Below the pieces are notes generated by a model. That model saw only the letters and a program-made list of their open reading frames with translations. It made no database searches and was not told the origin of the DNA. This document shows positions 45,595 to 57,765 of a DNA stretch of 64,000 nucleotides, piece by piece (position 1 is the stretch's first letter; every line of letters begins with the position of its first letter). Source of the stretch: Anthopleura xanthogrammica. Taxonomy: Eukaryota; Cnidaria; Anthozoa; Actiniaria; Actiniidae. Location: assembly GCA_964019055.1 (NCBI GenBank), contig OZ025221.1, positions 2,649,713-2,713,712 on the forward strand. Reading direction: 5' to 3'. The translations under genes were made by a program, and so were the position numbers.

Positions 45595-45835
45595 CAATAC
45601 ACGCATCAAGAATTCCGCGCTGCTGCTCAATGCGCATGCTCAAGGGATAAAAAAGTGGGATAAAATTGATTGTCAAGTACAATTTTCACTAAATATTCAC
45701 GATCGCGTACCGTTAAGCGAATTCTGAATCAAATATACCGAAAAATTGCATATTATACAAAATATTATCCCACTTTTTAATCCCCTGAGCATGCGCATTG
45801 AGCAGCAGCGCGGAACTCTTGATGCGTCTATAGTG
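45595..45835. repeat. foldback MITE, ~70-bp arms
   Basis: ACGCATCAAGAATTCCGCGC...TGCTGCTCAATGCGCATGCTCA...AAAAAGTGGGATAA is mirrored by TTATCCCACTTTTT...TGAGCATGCGCATTGAGCAGCA...GCGCGGAACTCTTGATGCGT. Confidence 0.8.
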
Positions 45836-46789
45836 ACAAACTGACGTCACAAAGAGAACGTTTGAATAATGGCGGAAAGCGAACTCCGAGAAATAGAACT
45901 TGTTTTGATGGCTTTAATGGCTTTAATATGTTAGTGTGAATGCTATGAGGATGTCAAAAGTGTAAAAATATTAAGTTCATTGATTTCATCGTCGTCCCAC
46001 TTTAAAAAACGAACCAATATATGGTGCATTTCAGGTGATCTCGCTTCTCTCAGGCTGAACGAATTCAGCCAATTATAAGCGAACATTTTGTTCGTAACTC
46101 AATGCTTCCTAATCCAAGGTGTTTGGCTCGATTTATAACACCTTTTGCTCGAAAATAAAGAAGTGAAAATAAAACTAATTCGTGCTAAGATTCGCCAAAT
46201 ACCTTTTAGAAATAGCATATTTAGTATAAATAGCCTGCAATGTGAAGCTGATAAAGTATTGAAAACCGAATATACCTCACTTAAACATTCTACCAGCGAT
46301 TCTCATTTGAACGAGTCGCCAAAGATCAAAAATGTTCTTTGGATATCAGTGTTGAATTATAATTACCTCCTGAAGCTTAAAGAATTTAAAATATTTTTTG
46401 TTCAAATGGTGAGGAATCTTAGTGTTAATTTTTTCTCAAAATTGATCCATCAGGTCCGTTGGTCCGTTTTGACTAATCCAGGTGATCTGACGGTGCGAGC
46501 AAAGCATGATTTCCTGTTCTGAAAAAGAATCAATCCCATCATCCACCGCACGCTCAAATCACTTGAGTTTCATTGGGTCCATCTTGAACATAAGTTGAAT
46601 ATAAGCGACTTTCTTGCCAATAAATATTTTCTTGTTGAAAAGGAGACACTCTCGATAACAGATAAAATAATTTTCTTCAGGTTTAAAGCATTCTAGAAGG
46701 ATTGAAAAGGACCAAAAAGCAACGTAAGATGTTGAAATTTAGTAAATATTGCCAAGGAATCGAGAAACCTTTACGGCAGTTTCATCGAC

Positions 46790-47335
46790 ATCGTTTCAAC
46801 GGTAATTCATTATTTAAAAAAAACATCACTAATAACCTAACCGATGAAGATATATTCCTAGTCTCATCTAGACAACATATTCTTTGAAGTAGAAACATTT
46901 TAAGTCTTAAATCCTCGGCTAAAAGACACTTCTCCTTGCATTGTACTTGTATGCCATTTTTGTTTTGTTTTGATTTCCCCCTATTCATCAATGATTGGGC
47001 TTGAAAAGACGCATGGGATTGATTCTTTTTCAAAAAAGATTTTCAATTTGATTGGCCATTTTTTTTTCCTTAGATCGCCTGGCTAATTCCAAACCATTTT
47101 AATTATTTCTGATGTATTTTTCTTAATTGTTTCAATCTTTTAATTCGCCGAAGAAGCCACTGGAATCTGAAAAGAAAAACAGGGGCCCCAGGCAACTAAG
47201 CAATGTCATCACGTAAAGAAAATATATTTTTCTAACTGTTTTGATAGATTTTATCTGAAATAAAATAAAATAAGAAAACATTTGTGTTATTTATATTTTA
47301 TATATGAGAGTTTATGTATCTTATATAGGAAACCA
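46790..47335 (-). mobile_element. DIRS 3'-end remnant (inverted copy of 12500-13075)
   Basis: Near-complete reverse-complement match to the region downstream of the DIRS recombinase, including AAGATACATAAACTC at the element-internal edge. No recombinase coding sequence remains. Confidence 0.72.
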
Positions 47336-49924
47336 TCGTTTTTGTGAGAAAAGTGAAAAAAGTCTTCTCAAATACCATCGAAACTGCCTTTTTACAAAGC
47401 GAAATTATGAGGATCTTTTGCCCAAAACCAGACCTGGGTTCTAGAAAATTATTTTCTTGTCAATCTTTGGCGACATAGCAAAAATGTGAAAAATATATTT
47501 ATCGATGCTGATCATGGCATTGAAATTGCCCAATGCAGCCCGATTTTTTTTTTCTTGAATTGCGATTTTCTATTTTGAAATCCCGAGGAGGAACACCTCT
47601 ATCAGTAGATACCCGGTAAGTGTGCGCGCTGACAATGCTAGACAACGTCTCCTGGAGTTAATAATCAGGCCTTCATCTCGCTGTGTTTTTTTGCAGAACG
47701 AATAGCAATTTGCTTAATAACACTATAAGTTAGCTGTTTTTCCTTCAAATTCTAAATGTGTTTTTTGAATTCATTTCGTGGTAAAAACCTTATTTAAAAA
47801 ACAGCTAAACGAAAACATGCAAAGCCTCATAACTAGCTAGTTTGTTCAAAACTACAAAAACAAATTAAGCTTATTTTCTACTCAAAACACAATATATTAC
47901 GACTTGTAATTTTCTAAATTCATATCTATGGCCTTTTGTTGTATTTCAGCCAAAAAGGTTTTTGGAATTTTTACTATTTCACTCTAAAATGCACTGGTAA
48001 AACGCGAATTTATAGCCGCCATCTTTGTTTCAACATTATCCCGAGTTTTGGAAGTGAATATCATCCATTCTAAAACTCATTAATATTCAATGAGGTTAAG
48101 AGCGCATCGTGTCGCCCAAACTAAACACGTGACGTATTTTTTCATACCTGGATAAAGGTCCATCAAACTAAAAGCTGGGGTTGGTTTTAAATATCTCAGG
48201 GGAGTGCGTGGCTGATTGTTGAGAAAAACACTAGTTATAACGTCAATGTAGATACAATGCTGATACAATGCATTTGTGCTTGATGAATCGTTGAACCGTT
48301 TAAACTGTTTAATAAACGTGAGTGTTTTAAGTGCAGTTTAATTGTAGTTAAAAAATTCATGTTTATTCTCTATCTACAACAATTCATCAAGTACAAATGC
48401 ATGAGCACGTATACGAATATTTATTCAAACGTGCACTCTCCCGAAATCAACTCAAAACCACCCTCTGTCTGATGAACCTCTATACCTTAAAAATAAAATG
48501 AAATAAAATAAAGGCAATGAAAGACATTTAAATTGACGTTAAGTAGTGTTTTCTCAACTAGAAACATTGAATATATAGTTTTATAGATTGGCTGATTGAT
48601 AACAGTGTTCATATTCTCGATCAATACCATCTTTTTTTTTTTTTCTGTATTGGAAAAGTTCAATAAACTGAAGCCATGCGTAACTACCATTTGAAAAATA
48701 AACCCTCACTAAAATGATTCGTCAAAACTTGAAATGTCTTTTTACGATAAAATATCATCTGTAAAATCTTGAAGTTTAAATCAAACTATAAGACACAAGT
48801 TCTTCAGCGGATAAGTCTCACCATTTTGTTTCGCGACTTCTTGAATGAACTTCAACCGGCCAGAAGTCGTGTGACTGTGTGTTAAGATTTTGAATAACTG
48901 AAAGATGTGTTTAACGTGCCATGGAAAAGTCTCTTTTGAAGGATCTTGCATGATCTTGTTTGACTCGAAATCTCTTCAAATCTTCAAAAATCTTATGGGC
49001 CCACTTTGAAGAATATTTGGTACTCGAAGGTACCGAATCATTCTACTAAAGATTTCTCTTTCAGAGGTTTGTACCTTCTGAAAGCGCTGCATTGTCGTTA
49101 TGACACGCAAAAAGAAACCAAAAAAAAAACAAAAACAGAACATGAAAAACCAAAACAAATCTAAATAACAAAGCATTTTTGTTTCTTATTAAACAAAGAA
49201 AGGTTTTTCAAAAGCGTTATGCCCTAATAAGTCAATACAAATGTTAACTGCGCCTCCTGAGATTTCTATTCCTTACAGACATCTTATTGTTTCATAGTAA
49301 TTTTATTCATGAAACTCACGATATTTAAAACTTATAATGTGGCACCAGATTCTACTGCAACAATACATTTTTCATTTTTAATATAGTCTTGAATAAAATA
49401 GTTCAAAATATGTTATATAATCTTCATGGGCTTCTTTGGTCTTAGGCCTCTTGTTTATATCTCTCGATAAAACACTCATGCTCGTTTTTAATTTTTTTTT
49501 TTTTATATATATATTTTCTTCCAACGCCGTCAATATAACCCGTATTTTCAGAATGCTATTGAACACGGTCTATCTCGACGGTTTTACAATATGCCAGTTA
49601 TTCAGAATTATATTCATAATTAGATACCTTAAGGCCACTTGGCGGTGGAGATTTAAAAAGGTTTGTATCTCGGCGTAAGTAAAACCGGCATCGAAGTAAG
49701 TCTTGATTATCTCATTTCGGGACATCGTTCTGTGTTCAATAGCGTTCTGATTCATCCAATTTACCCCTCAAAGCAAAGTGCAAGGAGTTCATCAAGTTTA
49801 GATTCGCTATGGAGAAAACCTCTAGTCTATTGAAAAAGAAAAAGAAAGGCAAGGAAAAGAAACACGGGAATACTTACTTTGCTGACACGGGAATCAGGAA
49901 ACCTAACAGGAATGACGTCATATT

Positions 49925-50125
49925 AATCAAGTCGCATCTCGCATTTTAATCAAGTCGCATCTCTACGGAAGCTTCTAGGGGAAATGCGAGATGCGAGTTG
50001 ATTAAAATACGAGATGCGAGTTGATTAATATGCGAGATGCGACTTGATTAAAATGTAAGATGCGACTTGATTAAAATGCAAGATGCGACTTGATTAAAAT
50101 GCAAGATGCGACTTGATGTCATTAA
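49925..50125. repeat. 22-bp minisatellite with inverted units
   Basis: Unit GATGCGACTTGATTAAAATG with variants GAGTTGATTAATATGC. The first two units (49925-49965) are in the opposite orientation to the later six or seven, separated by ACGGAAGCTTCTAGGGGAAA, making a large palindromic-type array. Confidence 0.85.
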
Positions 50126-50690
50126 TAAGTAACGCAGAACTTAACCAGCCAAAAGATACAAATACTGTCGTCAATAAGTAGCATATCATTACTTGACATC
50201 ATAAGTGCCGCTAAGCCAGTTTGTTGTTCTAATTAAGGCAACCAATTGTGTTTTCATAAGTAAACCCCCAGGGTATTCTAGAAGACAGTGTATTATTGGA
50301 TATCCAAGGTGAAACCTGATCATTATGACTCAGTGCGATTTCGAAACCGCCAATACGGAAAATATTTTCTTCCAACGCCGTCAATATAACCCGTATTGGC
50401 GGCTCAAAATCGCATAGGAGAATCGCGATTCTTTAGGTTATGGATGTATTGGTGTAAGTACATGTCACCAACAGCTGCAACATGCTGATGTAAGTTTGAA
50501 GTTAAACAAAGTTTTTATTCTTGGACGATTGTGAATCGAAGTAACGTTAGCAACCATAGAAATTCCATCAACGTTGACGCGAGTGAAAAACGCACTGCGC
50601 ATTCTCGGAAGTTCGTCGTGTTTACAAAGACAACAATTGTAGATTTACCGGCGTTTAGGAATTACATCTCTAAAGTTAAGGCCGTTCGTG
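50126..50690. repeat. duplicate of the region upstream of the PAN-EGF-F5/8C gene (62838-63400)
   Basis: 50200-50690 matches 62912-63400 in the same orientation with few differences (for example GTGCCGCTAAGCCAGTTTGT/TTAT, AACCCCCAGGGTATTCTAGA, ACTGCGCATTCTCGG). The adjoining 75 bp (50126-50200) match 62838-62912 in reverse orientation. A hairpin (GATTTCGAAACCGCCAATACGG paired with CCGTATTGGCGGCTCAAAATC) lies at 50328-50411. A third short fragment of the hairpin loop is at about 49508-49547. Confidence 0.85.
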
Positions 50691-51072
50691 GAAAGTTAGT
50701 GCTTATTTTTTCCTGATACATTACTTTAGTTCTTTTCTTTTCCTGGTCAAATAATATGAGAGAAATTCGCATAATACTAGAAGCTAGGTAATGTATTTGC
50801 GACAAGGCCTGCATACGAATTCACCAAAGTTGTTAGGCTTGAGCCCGTGCATTTTTGTAATGCGGTATTGTATAAAAATATAAATAAAACGAAGGGAAAA
50901 TCCCCAGCTCGCCGTTCATTCAACCAACATTCGCATGTATTTCGATATTTTTTTTATTTTCATAAAAACAGTACGTGTCGAAGGTATTTGAATATATTGA
51001 AAGAAGAAAATAAACAACGGATTAAGAGTGCAATGTTCATGTGAAACTTCTTTGCACCTTGATTTAATATAA

Positions 51073-51438
51073 ACATGCTTTTTGGAAGGGAATTTAGTCG
51101 AGCTCCTTTCATCATGGAAGGAGGTTCGCAGAGTCGTTTTTAACTGCGAATTTTGTTTCGACTCGTTTCGACATAAACCGTCGCTATCAAGACATTACAT
51201 GAAAAACCCAACTCACCGTTCTAACGCCCGTTGTAAGGTGAAAGCTAGTAAATGTGTACCTGCCCTGTTAGATAACGTTGACCCATACTATCGTGGAGCA
51301 CGCTTGCGGCTTATTGTCGAAAATGTGTCCAAAGATGAATTACGACAGTTGTTTGTACCAAAAATCTCGAATACTTTAACTCTCCTGGAATACGTGGAAT
51401 TGTGTTGTACTTCTGATAACGTGGCTGTCGATACCTAA
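51073..51438 (+). pseudogene. C2H2 zinc-finger-like ORF fragment
   Basis: An open stretch of about 120 codons without an in-frame ATG near its 5' end. It contains FNCEFCFDSFRHKPSLSRHY and KNPTH (C-x2-C-x12-H-x6-H), then a basic stretch and DPYYRGARLRLIVENVSKDE. I do not recognise the family. It sits within the left inverted arm and may be a relic of the element's coding region or a single exon whose partners I cannot find. Confidence 0.4.
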
Positions 51439-51570
51439 GGAAAAATATTTAGAATGGCTTCTCTTGAGATATTTTGGACTTGAACGACGATTCAATGAAC
51501 TTTTGAAGTCGTGAAGTTGACCGTCGTCTCTAATGGCTTCTAAATCTATGTAAAACCTGCACTGACCAAT

Positions 51571-51921
51571 ACTCCAGTTTCACATTCGATGGAAACCGCT
51601 GTTTTTGAAGACCACAGACTCATTTGTACAGGCTTAGCCTCGTTTATAAGTCATCTATTCACAGGCACCATTAAAAGTCCGTGGGATTGGTATTATTCAA
51701 CTTGCACATTCTTTACATTACAGTTGGCTGTTGCTAATGATTTGCATAAGTCAACCGTAATGTAAAGAATGTGTAAGTTGAACAATACCAATGTTTTGAA
51801 ATCCCACGGACTTTTAATGATGTCGTTGAATAGCTGACTTATAAGCGAGGCTAAGCCTGTACAAATGAGTCTGTGGTCTTCAAAAACAGCGGTTTCCATC
51901 GAATGTGAAACTGGAGTATTA
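51571..51921. repeat. foldback MITE, ~160-bp arms
   Basis: From AATACTCCAGTTTCACATTC to GAATGTGAAACTGGAGTATT, arms nearly perfect through CAGGCTTAGCCTCG, GTCCGTGGGATT and TACATTCTTTACATTAC-like sequence, with a ~20-bp centre. The AATACTCC end is the same as in the 41800-42366 foldbacks, suggesting one family or shared target preference. Confidence 0.85.
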
Positions 51922-52339
51922 TCATTTCGAGGGAGGGGAGCCTCGACGTATTAAAAAACGTTTATTTGATACTTTACATTTTCAAGAATGATTTTATTTT
52001 ATTGACGATAATTGTTATATCATGTTGTAAATATTGTTGTATATTGATTTTTAAAAGTAGTTTTGAGTTTTAGTTTCGATTTTTCTGACCGAAAAAAATC
52101 ATTCGTACCCTACTCTACTGAGGCAGATTTTGGTGCGCAATTTTTTTTCCTTTCATGGGCTATGCGGCTAACAACTTGAGCTTGTTAGTTTCGCGCTGAT
52201 TGGCTAGTTACATTTTCTTGTATCATATAGCTAGTCACTTAATAACAACAATTCAGTTTTTGTCAGAAATTACATTTTTGTTTTTCATTCTACAAGCTCT
52301 CCAGTTTCATTTTCAGATGAGTAATCTTTGTGTCTATCG

Positions 52340-52680
52340 CGTTAATTTCATTTTAATGGGAATTTTGCTTCTCTTTCGCATTAATTTTCTTCATTTGAAA
52401 GTATCTTTGCCCTAAATTCGCGTTAATTTAAGTCGCGCTAATTTCTAATACTTTAATTTCGTGGAGCGTTAATTTCCTATAATAAGGTAATACAACAAAG
52501 TTCTCGACCAATCATGGCACGCGTACTATAATAGTCAATCTGTCTACCCACATCAACCATCTATTAGTCGGTTAATAGCGTTTTTCTTCTTTTTTTTCTT
52601 TTTTTTCTAGTACGTTCCTTATCAGAAGAGAGCCAAAAACAGGAAATGAAAACAGCGCATGTACAACATCTGATTATATT
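52340..52680. repeat. repeat shared with 8563-8755 and 63885-64000
   Basis: 52345-52560 matches 8563-8755 (GAAAGTATCTTTGCCCTAAA, AATTTCCTATAATAAGGTAA, ATCTGTCTACCCACATCAAC). 52560-52680 matches 63885-64000 (CTATTAGTCGG, ACGTTCCTTATCAGAAGAGA, AAACAGCGCATGTACAACAT). The window ends inside the last copy. Confidence 0.75.
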
Positions 52681-53016
52681 CTTTCTATCCAAGTATTTTT
52701 TTAGGCCCTGTTTGGACGTCGAATTTCACATGTGTGGAATCTAATGCAAATGAATTCAAACAATAGGTTTTGCTCATTTTTGCGGCAGACTAGTAATATA
52801 GCCCTCGCATGTTTCCTATTCTAGATCTAGACGCAATGAACTAGGTACGAAATTATTTGATTTTATAAGGCCTGATCATGTTCCTTATTATAAAATATAA
52901 TATATATATTTAGGCGTCGCTTAAAAGCAGAGCTTCCAGTACAACTTTTCGAGCAAGACTCTACGGTATAAATCGAGTGTTAAATGCGTGACGAGTGTGA
53001 CGCAGCGTTAAGAAAC

Positions 53017-53275
53017 AGCTAGACCACCTTACCAGAGTGCAGCGTTAGAGTGCTTGCCTCTCACCAAGGCGACCCGAGTTCGAGTCCCGCCGGGCTCGGT
53101 GTTGTATGTGAGTAGAGTTTCTAGTTGGTTCTCTCCTGTGCTTCAAGGGTTTTTCTCCGGGTTCTCCGGTTTTCCTCCCTCCTCAAAAATCAACTTCTAA
53201 ATTCCAATTCGATCATGGAACGAGGGCCACAGTTTTGTTAGCCACTGGCTATTTAGTGCTATATATTAACATTGT
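53017..53275 (+). mobile_element. tRNA-derived SINE
   Basis: Head with GTGCTTGCCTCTCACCAAGG and B box GAGTTCGAGTCCCG, then TTTTTCTCCGGGTTCTCCGG, TTTTCCTCCCTCCTC, CCAATTCGATCATGGAACGA and GTTAGCCACTGGCTATTTAG. Copies or partial copies: 32440-32720 (-), 7035-7230 (-), 33240-33340 (+), 44640-44735 (-). Confidence 0.75.
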
Positions 53276-53369
53276 AATTTGATTCTTCGGCGTGGGTCTG
53301 CATATACGTTCGTCATGATTACATTGTAAGTGACTCAAGCTAGATGTTGAAATCGTATATATACTAGTT

Positions 53370-53525
53370 ATACAATGGTTTCGAGTGGTATACCAAGGAA
53401 CATCCCACAAGTCACTTGTAGTTTCTAGTATACACACGAGCCTTTAGGCGAGTGTGTATACAAAGAAAGTACAAGTGATGAGTGGGATATTCCACAGTAT
53501 GCCACGAGAAACCACTGTATAACCA
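53370..53525. repeat. foldback MITE
   Basis: TTATACAATGGTTTCGAGTG and ACTTGTAG...GTATACACACGAG are mirrored by GAGTGTGTATAC...TACAAGT and CACGAGAAACCACTGTATAA. Sequence to its right (53525-53650, GGGAAGGAAGAGTGAAATACC) also occurs at 25240-25310. Confidence 0.75.
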
Positions 53526-56500
53526 TTTTATTCCACACCATAGAAAATACAAATGGGTAGATTCAACGCGAAGTGCATGATGGGAAGGAAGAGTGAAATA
53601 CCGACGAATATACAACGGCTTTCCTGCTGTATATTTCTATGGTGTGGGATAAAACCGAATCTAGAGTTTGTTATAAGTCTCACTTGGGGTAATACACCCT
53701 TCTACATAAAAAAAGCAGCCCGGACAGTTTCTGCCTTGATAGAAGCAGGACTACCAAATGATCAAGAAAATGCCTCTTCTAGTAATAACTGAGGTATCGG
53801 TTATGAAGATATATAAAAAAGCACGCGCGTGCTGTGTGCAGTTATGAAGCACTACGACGGCTTAGCCAATCACAGCTCTATTTCTGAAATCGAGAACTGA
53901 AGCGCGCCAGATAAAAAACAAAAATAATTTTATCCAACGTTTTGAATGTTAGAGAAAATTCTGCGGCTCATGGTTTATCATATTTGGCGAGAAATCAACA
54001 GGGCGGCCTGTCACGGGCCTGTCTCCTGATTGGCTTAAGTCATACATTTGGAATCGAATGTCTGGCTGCAGTAAGCAGCCGTTAGTGGGGAGGGATTTTG
54101 AGATCGAGAGAGCAGCAGAGTTTCGAAGCGTGGAACGACACAAATTTCGTCACGCGGGAAAATCCAGAAGTAATCAACGGAAGTAATAGGATTAAAGAGC
54201 ATTACGACACCTTCTATTTTGATTCGATCTTCATTCAAATCATGTTTTTCAAAATAACTAGCGAACTTTTAAACTTTACACAAAAACCACTTTCATTCAA
54301 AAAGAAAGATTAATATAGAAACCTTTTTTTTAAATAAGTGAAATTTTAAAAAAATACCCGGGAAGGTCTCCAGTATCCTTAATCATGTATTGAGTCGCCC
54401 AAAGCTCTAACGTTAGAGGCCTGGATGAAATAATATTCTCACAATTTCTATGATTCATTTTTAAAAACAAACATAATATGAATCTGAATTCGAACTCTTT
54501 CCACGCCATTGCTTGATGTCCTAATTACTGAATATGAGGAAGTTGTCCGAAGTCTGTTCATTACTAGAGTTTGACAAATTGTATTGGTATCAGATATTAA
54601 TAATTCTAAGTTTGCTCTGAAAACATTTAAAAGGTTTGATTTGATTTGATTTTGTATGATTAAAATATTGATTTGATCAGACGTTTCAAGTAATTCTTCT
54701 AGTCTATTATTCCACCTTGAAATGCTTGATTCGAGATTTATTTATTAACTGTTATGCCGTTTAAAAGAATAAGTGGTTTATGTGTTTAAATTCCTAGTTG
54801 CTTATAGAACGATTTGGATTCCTTTAGTCATGTAGCTTTCCTTACAATTGATGCAGTGAAAATAATAACTGCTGCAAAGTTCCATCTTTTTAGTTCTGTT
54901 TTTCTTGCTGTGTTTGCCGCCAGAAGGCAGACATGCAAGGCTTTTGTACTTTGAAAAATACGTTCGCATTTGAATATACTGTTAAATTTAACTCTGCTTC
55001 ACCAAAACAAAAATAATATTTCTCGCAACTTCGTATTAGTGCTATCATGATCATAGTTTTTAATTAAAAACAAGGTTATTTTTTTTAATTTAACATCATA
55101 GCCAAATCTTTAATTTCATTAAAAAATATCTTAGAGAAAATTTGTAAAATGAACCAAACTGCAGGAAGTTAAAAGACTTTTCTTCCAGCCATAGCCTGAG
55201 AAAACAGACGTTCTTTCGCTCATCATCCCCTATGTCAATAATCCGTGTCACAAAAAAGATGAAAAGAGCTGCCACTAATTTATTCAAATTTTAGTAGATA
55301 CAAACAATCAAAACAACGAAATGAGTGTGTGAAAGAATTTTTAATAATTACTTTGCTTCTGAAATACATATGAAAACTACTAATATTTCGATTTAAGTTT
55401 TTGGGGGTTCTTGATACGGTGCCATTTAAAAATAATATTTTAAGGTGTTGTCTTAAACAGCAGCATAAATAGCGAAAAGTGTCTTCTAAAGTGCGGTAAA
55501 TGGACTGATGCATCATGAAATATAATTGATGAAGATGGATAAAATATTGATAAAAACATGGGGAGAAAGTAGAATTTTCAATCAGTCAAATTCAGTGCAC
55601 ATTATTCTAAATTTCAGCGTAAAAGATATGGATAACAGGATTAACTTTTTTTTTGTGTTTTTTTTTGTGTTTTTTTTTTTCATCTTTTTGCAATGGAGCT
55701 TTTGCTGGTTAATCTTTTGCACATCGCGCAGAATCGCCTTTGTTTAAGGGACACTTTGATTTTTTTGGAATAAATTAATTAAAAATTCAGTGAATTAAAA
55801 TCTCGATTCCTATTGGCTATTGGGTATTCTGGATTCTCACGTCGGATTTCAGGATCATCAAGTAATTAACTAGCAATGGATCAGTGAGCGGGAGCGAGCG
55901 GTTGTTGTCGAGCTAATCAGCATAATCCTCTCAAAATAACTTTTAAAGTGACATTTCTTAGTTTTTGTATCATTTTAAAGTACATTTCAGGACCTACAAG
56001 ACGTGGTGTGTATGTTGTCGTGGCGCCTTTAAGTTTAAGAGATACAGAGCCTTGAATATTAGAGATTTGGGTTTTTCCCATAAAATACACTTGAAAGTCC
56101 CTAAGATTGTCATTGCCAAGGTAGTAGGTTTTTTTAAGAGTTAAACAAAATAAAAAGCTCTGTGTGATTGTTTGAAGCTTAATCTTCCAAAAGCTGTATA
56201 TATGTCATGAATTTGTTTTCAAAGAAATGCTAAAAACCGCGTTGAAGATGCAATGGTAACATAGTTTCAGCCATTTTCTATGTATTTGAATCTCCCGCCA
56301 CTCATTAACTTCGCACTGGCTCATTGCACTCCAAGCTCTTAATTAGATGCAAAAACATATTTGACCCCTCATTCTGCGCGATGAGGAAATATAACTCATG
56401 AAGGTAGTTAAAAGATTGATAAAACATTGAGAGAATTATCAAGCTATGCAACTTAGCTATATCATGTAACACTCAATGTAAAATAGGATTCAGTCCTGAG

Positions 56501-56549
56501 TCATATTATTTTTTCTTCGGTGCCTCTTTTTCTATTGCTTGTGCAATGC

Positions 56550-57575
56550 ATCTAGGTGATACAAGAAAATGTAACTAGCCAATCAGCGCGAAGCTAACAA
56601 GCTCAAGTTGTTAGCATAACCCATGACGGGAAAAAATTGCACACCAATGACTGCCTTAGTAGGGTAGGACACGGCAAATGTTTTTCGGTATAAACAAAAT
56701 TGGAACTAGAATTCAAATTTCTCTCATTATAAACGCAGGATCCACTGTTTCCTAAATACTAAAAAGTTATGATCAATAAAATTATTTTTTCTTTCAAATT
56801 CGAGAGCTAGAACGAGCTTCGAGAAAATGCTCAGGCTCCCCTCCCTTGATTTGATAATTGGATGCGGGTTTTACTTTGTCAAAGAAGCTCGTGAACACGA
56901 AGTTTATAGAAAAACTAAAACGAAGTTTTCGCCATAGCATCTTAATATTAGCTATGTTAAATCATTTTGACAGGCTTTGCATTCCTCTAAGAGTTCTAGC
57001 GACGCGAGTTGTGCTGCTCTAATCGAGTAAGTTTGAGTTGCTGACAAATAATTCAGCTGATATGAATTCTCATAATACTCAATAATAAAAACTGAATTGT
57101 GGAGAGTCGTATTCGACGCAGCGAACTCCCTTTACATTTGAAGGGAACTTACCTAAATTCTAATACTAGTTACATGTTCGTATAAATGCTAAGCTTTTAT
57201 TCTGTGAATATTATACGGTATGCCTTATTCTGACCGGCCGCTTTATAACATGTTCCATGAATTAACATATTCAAACAGTATTTTTTAACAGTTATTACTT
57301 TAATTCTAGAAATAGAAAGCTTGCGAATATCTTGATACGTGTAGAAATACATAATGCGAATGTTTCAGTAGCTGCAAGCTTTTCAACACTTGTCTTCTTT
57401 TAAATTCTTTTAAATTTACTGAAGAAGCGAACGTGAGTTGTTGGGTTTTCCTTCGGTTTGTTTATATTCTCGCACAATGACGCATTGTAAAAATGCACGG
57501 GCTAAAGGCTTACAAAAGGCTAACAACTTTGGAGGGATTGCATGCAGGCCTGGTCGCAAATACTTTACCTAGATA
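56550..57575. repeat. right arm of the long inverted-repeat pair (partner 50785-52230)
   Basis: See the left arm. Inner edge near TGTATCACC/GATACAAGAAAATGTAACTA, outer edge near 57575. It ends only about 50 bp from the stop codon of the PAN-EGF-F5/8C gene, so it lies in that gene's 3' flank or 3'UTR. A possible AATAAA on the minus strand is at 57196-57201. Confidence 0.6.
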
Positions 57576-57627
57576 TGATTGCAGGAGTTTTAGCTGTTTT
57601 TGAACTTTAAAATCTTTTGCTTGCTTT

Positions 57628-57765
57628 TCAACAGCCATATAACTCACATCTCAAAGAGGGATGAACATGAAAATCCTTCATGACAATCCTTACATAGCGA
57701 GCTTTGATTGGAATAATGAGAACATTGGTAACGACGGTTGTTTGGTCAGTGTTACCGGGAAATTC
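57628..57765 (-). CDS. PAN-EGF-F5/8C gene exon 5: second half of F5/8C
   Basis: EFPGNTDQTTVVTNVL, KARYVRIVMKDFHVHPSLRC and ELYGC-stop, the conserved C-terminal half of a discoidin domain. A GTGAGT inside the final codons resembles a donor, but reading through gives the canonical CELYGC end, so the exon is terminal. Confidence 0.88.
   Translation of the reverse strand, partial: EFPGNTDQTTVVTNVLIIPIKARYVRIVMKDFHVHPSLRCELYGC

Larger units (their letters stand above)
50785..52230. repeat. left arm of a long inverted-repeat pair (partner 56550-57575)
   Basis: Diverged reverse-complement similarity: 50785-50930 (TATTTGCGACAAGGCCTGCA, CCCGTGCATTTTTGTAATGC) to 57420-57575, and 51920-52230 (GAGGGAGGGGAGCCT, ACTTGAGCTTGTTAG, GCGCTGATTGGCTAGTTACA) to 56550-56850. 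About 4.3 kb lie between the inner edges. The order of the matching blocks is the same in both arms, which supports one element or one duplicated unit. Confidence 0.65.
44393..57627. other. intergenic, dominated by repeats; no confident gene
   Basis: Between the two minus-strand genes I find no reading frame with a known domain except the zinc-finger-like fragment at 51073-51438. The contents are the foldback at 45595-45835, a DIRS 3' remnant, a minisatellite, inverted arms, SINEs and low-complexity runs. The upstream region and 5'UTR exon of the LRR receptor gene should lie within the first few kilobases, but no core promoter motif is convincing. Confidence 0.5.

Noticed and set aside
49925..50125. 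CRISPR-like regular repeats
   Set aside because: Units are directly tandem without unique spacers and change orientation. The context is eukaryotic, so it is a minisatellite.
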